A model generated the notes under the pieces. That model saw only the letters and a list, made by a program, of their open reading frames with translations, searched no databases and was not told the origin of the DNA. The position numbers and the translations under genes are program-made. Below, piece by piece: positions 63,377-64,000 of a stretch of DNA of 64,000 bases. Position 1 is the first letter of the stretch. Each line of letters opens with the position of its first letter. The stretch comes from Cupriavidus nantongensis (GTDB lineage: Bacteria; Pseudomonadota; Gammaproteobacteria; Burkholderiales; Burkholderiaceae): contig NZ_CP014844.1 of the NCBI RefSeq assembly GCF_001598055.1, positions 1,426,001 through 1,490,000 on the forward strand, read 5' to 3'.

Positions 63377-64000
63377 GGCGGCGAGGGCGAGGTCGGACAG
63401 CAGCGCGCGCCAGTCGCCGCGCTGGCCCATGCCGCGCCAGAACTTGCGCAGGTCGGCGCGCCGCACGGTGAACTCGGCAAAATGGTTCTCGCCCCCCAGC
63501 ACCAGCGTGATGGCGCCGATCCGGCCCGCCGCCAGCGCTTCCAGCGCCGGACCGAACCAGTCGGCATCAAGTGCATGCATGCGGTCCAGCCACAGCCCCC
63601 AGTCCTCGGCGACATGCGCCTCGGTGGCGCTGTCGAGCATGGCCAGCACCGACCCTTCGAGCCCCGCTGCCCCGGCCAGCCCGGCCGGCGCCGGCAGCAC
63701 GCGGCTGCCGGCGGCCAGTGCCAGGCCGCTCAGGAAGGGGTCGTTGCTGAGCACCGTGTCGGCCAGCCGCGGCACCGGCTGCAGCGCGCCGCCGCCGTAC
63801 AGCCAGACCGAGTTGACCGGCACCTCGCCGGCGGCCTCGCGCGCCTGGTTGACGCGGTGGTCGAACCACGTCATCTGGATTTCGTTCTGCAGCCGGCGCC
63901 AGTCGCGCGCGCGCTCGCCGGCCTGCATCCAGATGTCGATATTGCGGCCCGCCGCGCGCAGCGGCGTGGTCGCCTCGAGCGGGCCGAACACGGCCTCGGG
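63374..64000 (-). CDS. RpfE-like protein (partial, cut by the window edge)
   Basis: The visible 208 residues are the C-terminal part of a protein like RpfE of Xanthomonas, a soluble protein of unknown mechanism found beside recJ, prfB and lysS. Seen are IDIWMQAGERARDWRRLQNEIQM, recognised from RDWRRLQNEIQMTWFDHRVN, then VNSVWLYGGG and the GLWLDRMHALD and LVLGGENHFAEF segments. The frame is open to 64000 with no start, so the true beginning lies outside. It is 59 bases upstream of recJ on the same strand. Confidence 0.78.
   Translation of the reverse strand, partial: PEAVFGPLEATTPLRAAGRNIDIWMQAGERARDWRRLQNEIQMTWFDHRVNQAREAAGEVPVNSVWLYGGGALQPVPRLADTVLSNDPFLSGLALAAGSRVLPAPAGLAGAAGLEGSVLAMLDSATEAHVAEDWGLWLDRMHALDADWFGPALEALAAGRIGAITLVLGGENHFAEFTVRRADLRKFWRGMGQRGDWRALLSDLALAA

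Overview
The window is a stretch of a high-GC betaproteobacterial chromosome, most probably Cupriavidus (Ralstonia eutropha group). The main support is an intracellular polyhydroxybutyrate depolymerase that matches my memory of PhaZ1 of C. necator over almost its whole length. The complete isc operon, glnE, the yhdP-nitrilase-tldD cluster, and the lysS/prfB/recJ neighbourhood agree with this. No rRNA, tRNA, CRISPR array, insertion sequence or phage gene is visible; this is core chromosome carrying a few accessory modules.

Layout. 0.3-10.7 kb: two small periplasmic cytochromes c, a divergent apbE/nosX flavin transferase, and a complete nitrous oxide reductase cluster nosZRDFYL whose genes from nosR onward overlap or nearly touch. 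10.7-12.2 kb: aroG (DAHP synthase) on the minus strand, preceded by what looks like a Phe/Tyr leader-peptide attenuator. 12.2-19 kb: tldD, a nitrilase-family amidase and a giant AsmA/YhdP-like protein, one minus-strand operon. 19.2-25.1 kb: glnE, a rhombosortase, and on the opposite strand a GlyGly-CTERM subtilase (broken by a one-base frameshift) with an upstream lipoprotein that resembles the subtilase propeptide. 25.1-32.2 kb: recN, nadK, then hrcA, hemH, hslR, grpE and a thioredoxin-like gene, a heat-shock and heme block. 32.2-37.6 kb: pldA, a DUF1841 protein, an EamA permease that seems to lack one membrane segment, a RutE-like nitroreductase, a COQ4 homologue and an alpha/beta hydrolase.

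37.6-45.1 kb: a Baeyer-Villiger-type monooxygenase co-transcribed with that hydrolase and divergent from a TetR regulator, with a perfect palindromic operator between them; nth-rnfB; a second TetR; phaZ; an aromatic/aspartate aminotransferase. 45.3-50.8 kb: uvrB, two small proteins, a low-molecular-weight phosphatase and a Gcr-type membrane 'recombinase'. 50.8-57 kb: iscRSUA-DUF3565-hscBA-fdx-iscX behind two tandem IscR type-1 sites. 57-64 kb: lysS, an SDR, prfB with its programmed +1 frameshift, a NlpD-like lipoprotein, recJ and a truncated RpfE-like gene.

How the parts work together. The nos genes make and fill the copper sites of N2O reductase, and ApbE should attach FMN to NosR. The isc genes build Fe-S clusters used by NosR, Nth and RnfB among others. 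The most interesting readings are the aroG attenuator, the protease/propeptide-lipoprotein/rhombosortase module, the paired IscR sites and the TetR palindrome. All calls are from reading the sequence only; no database search was run.
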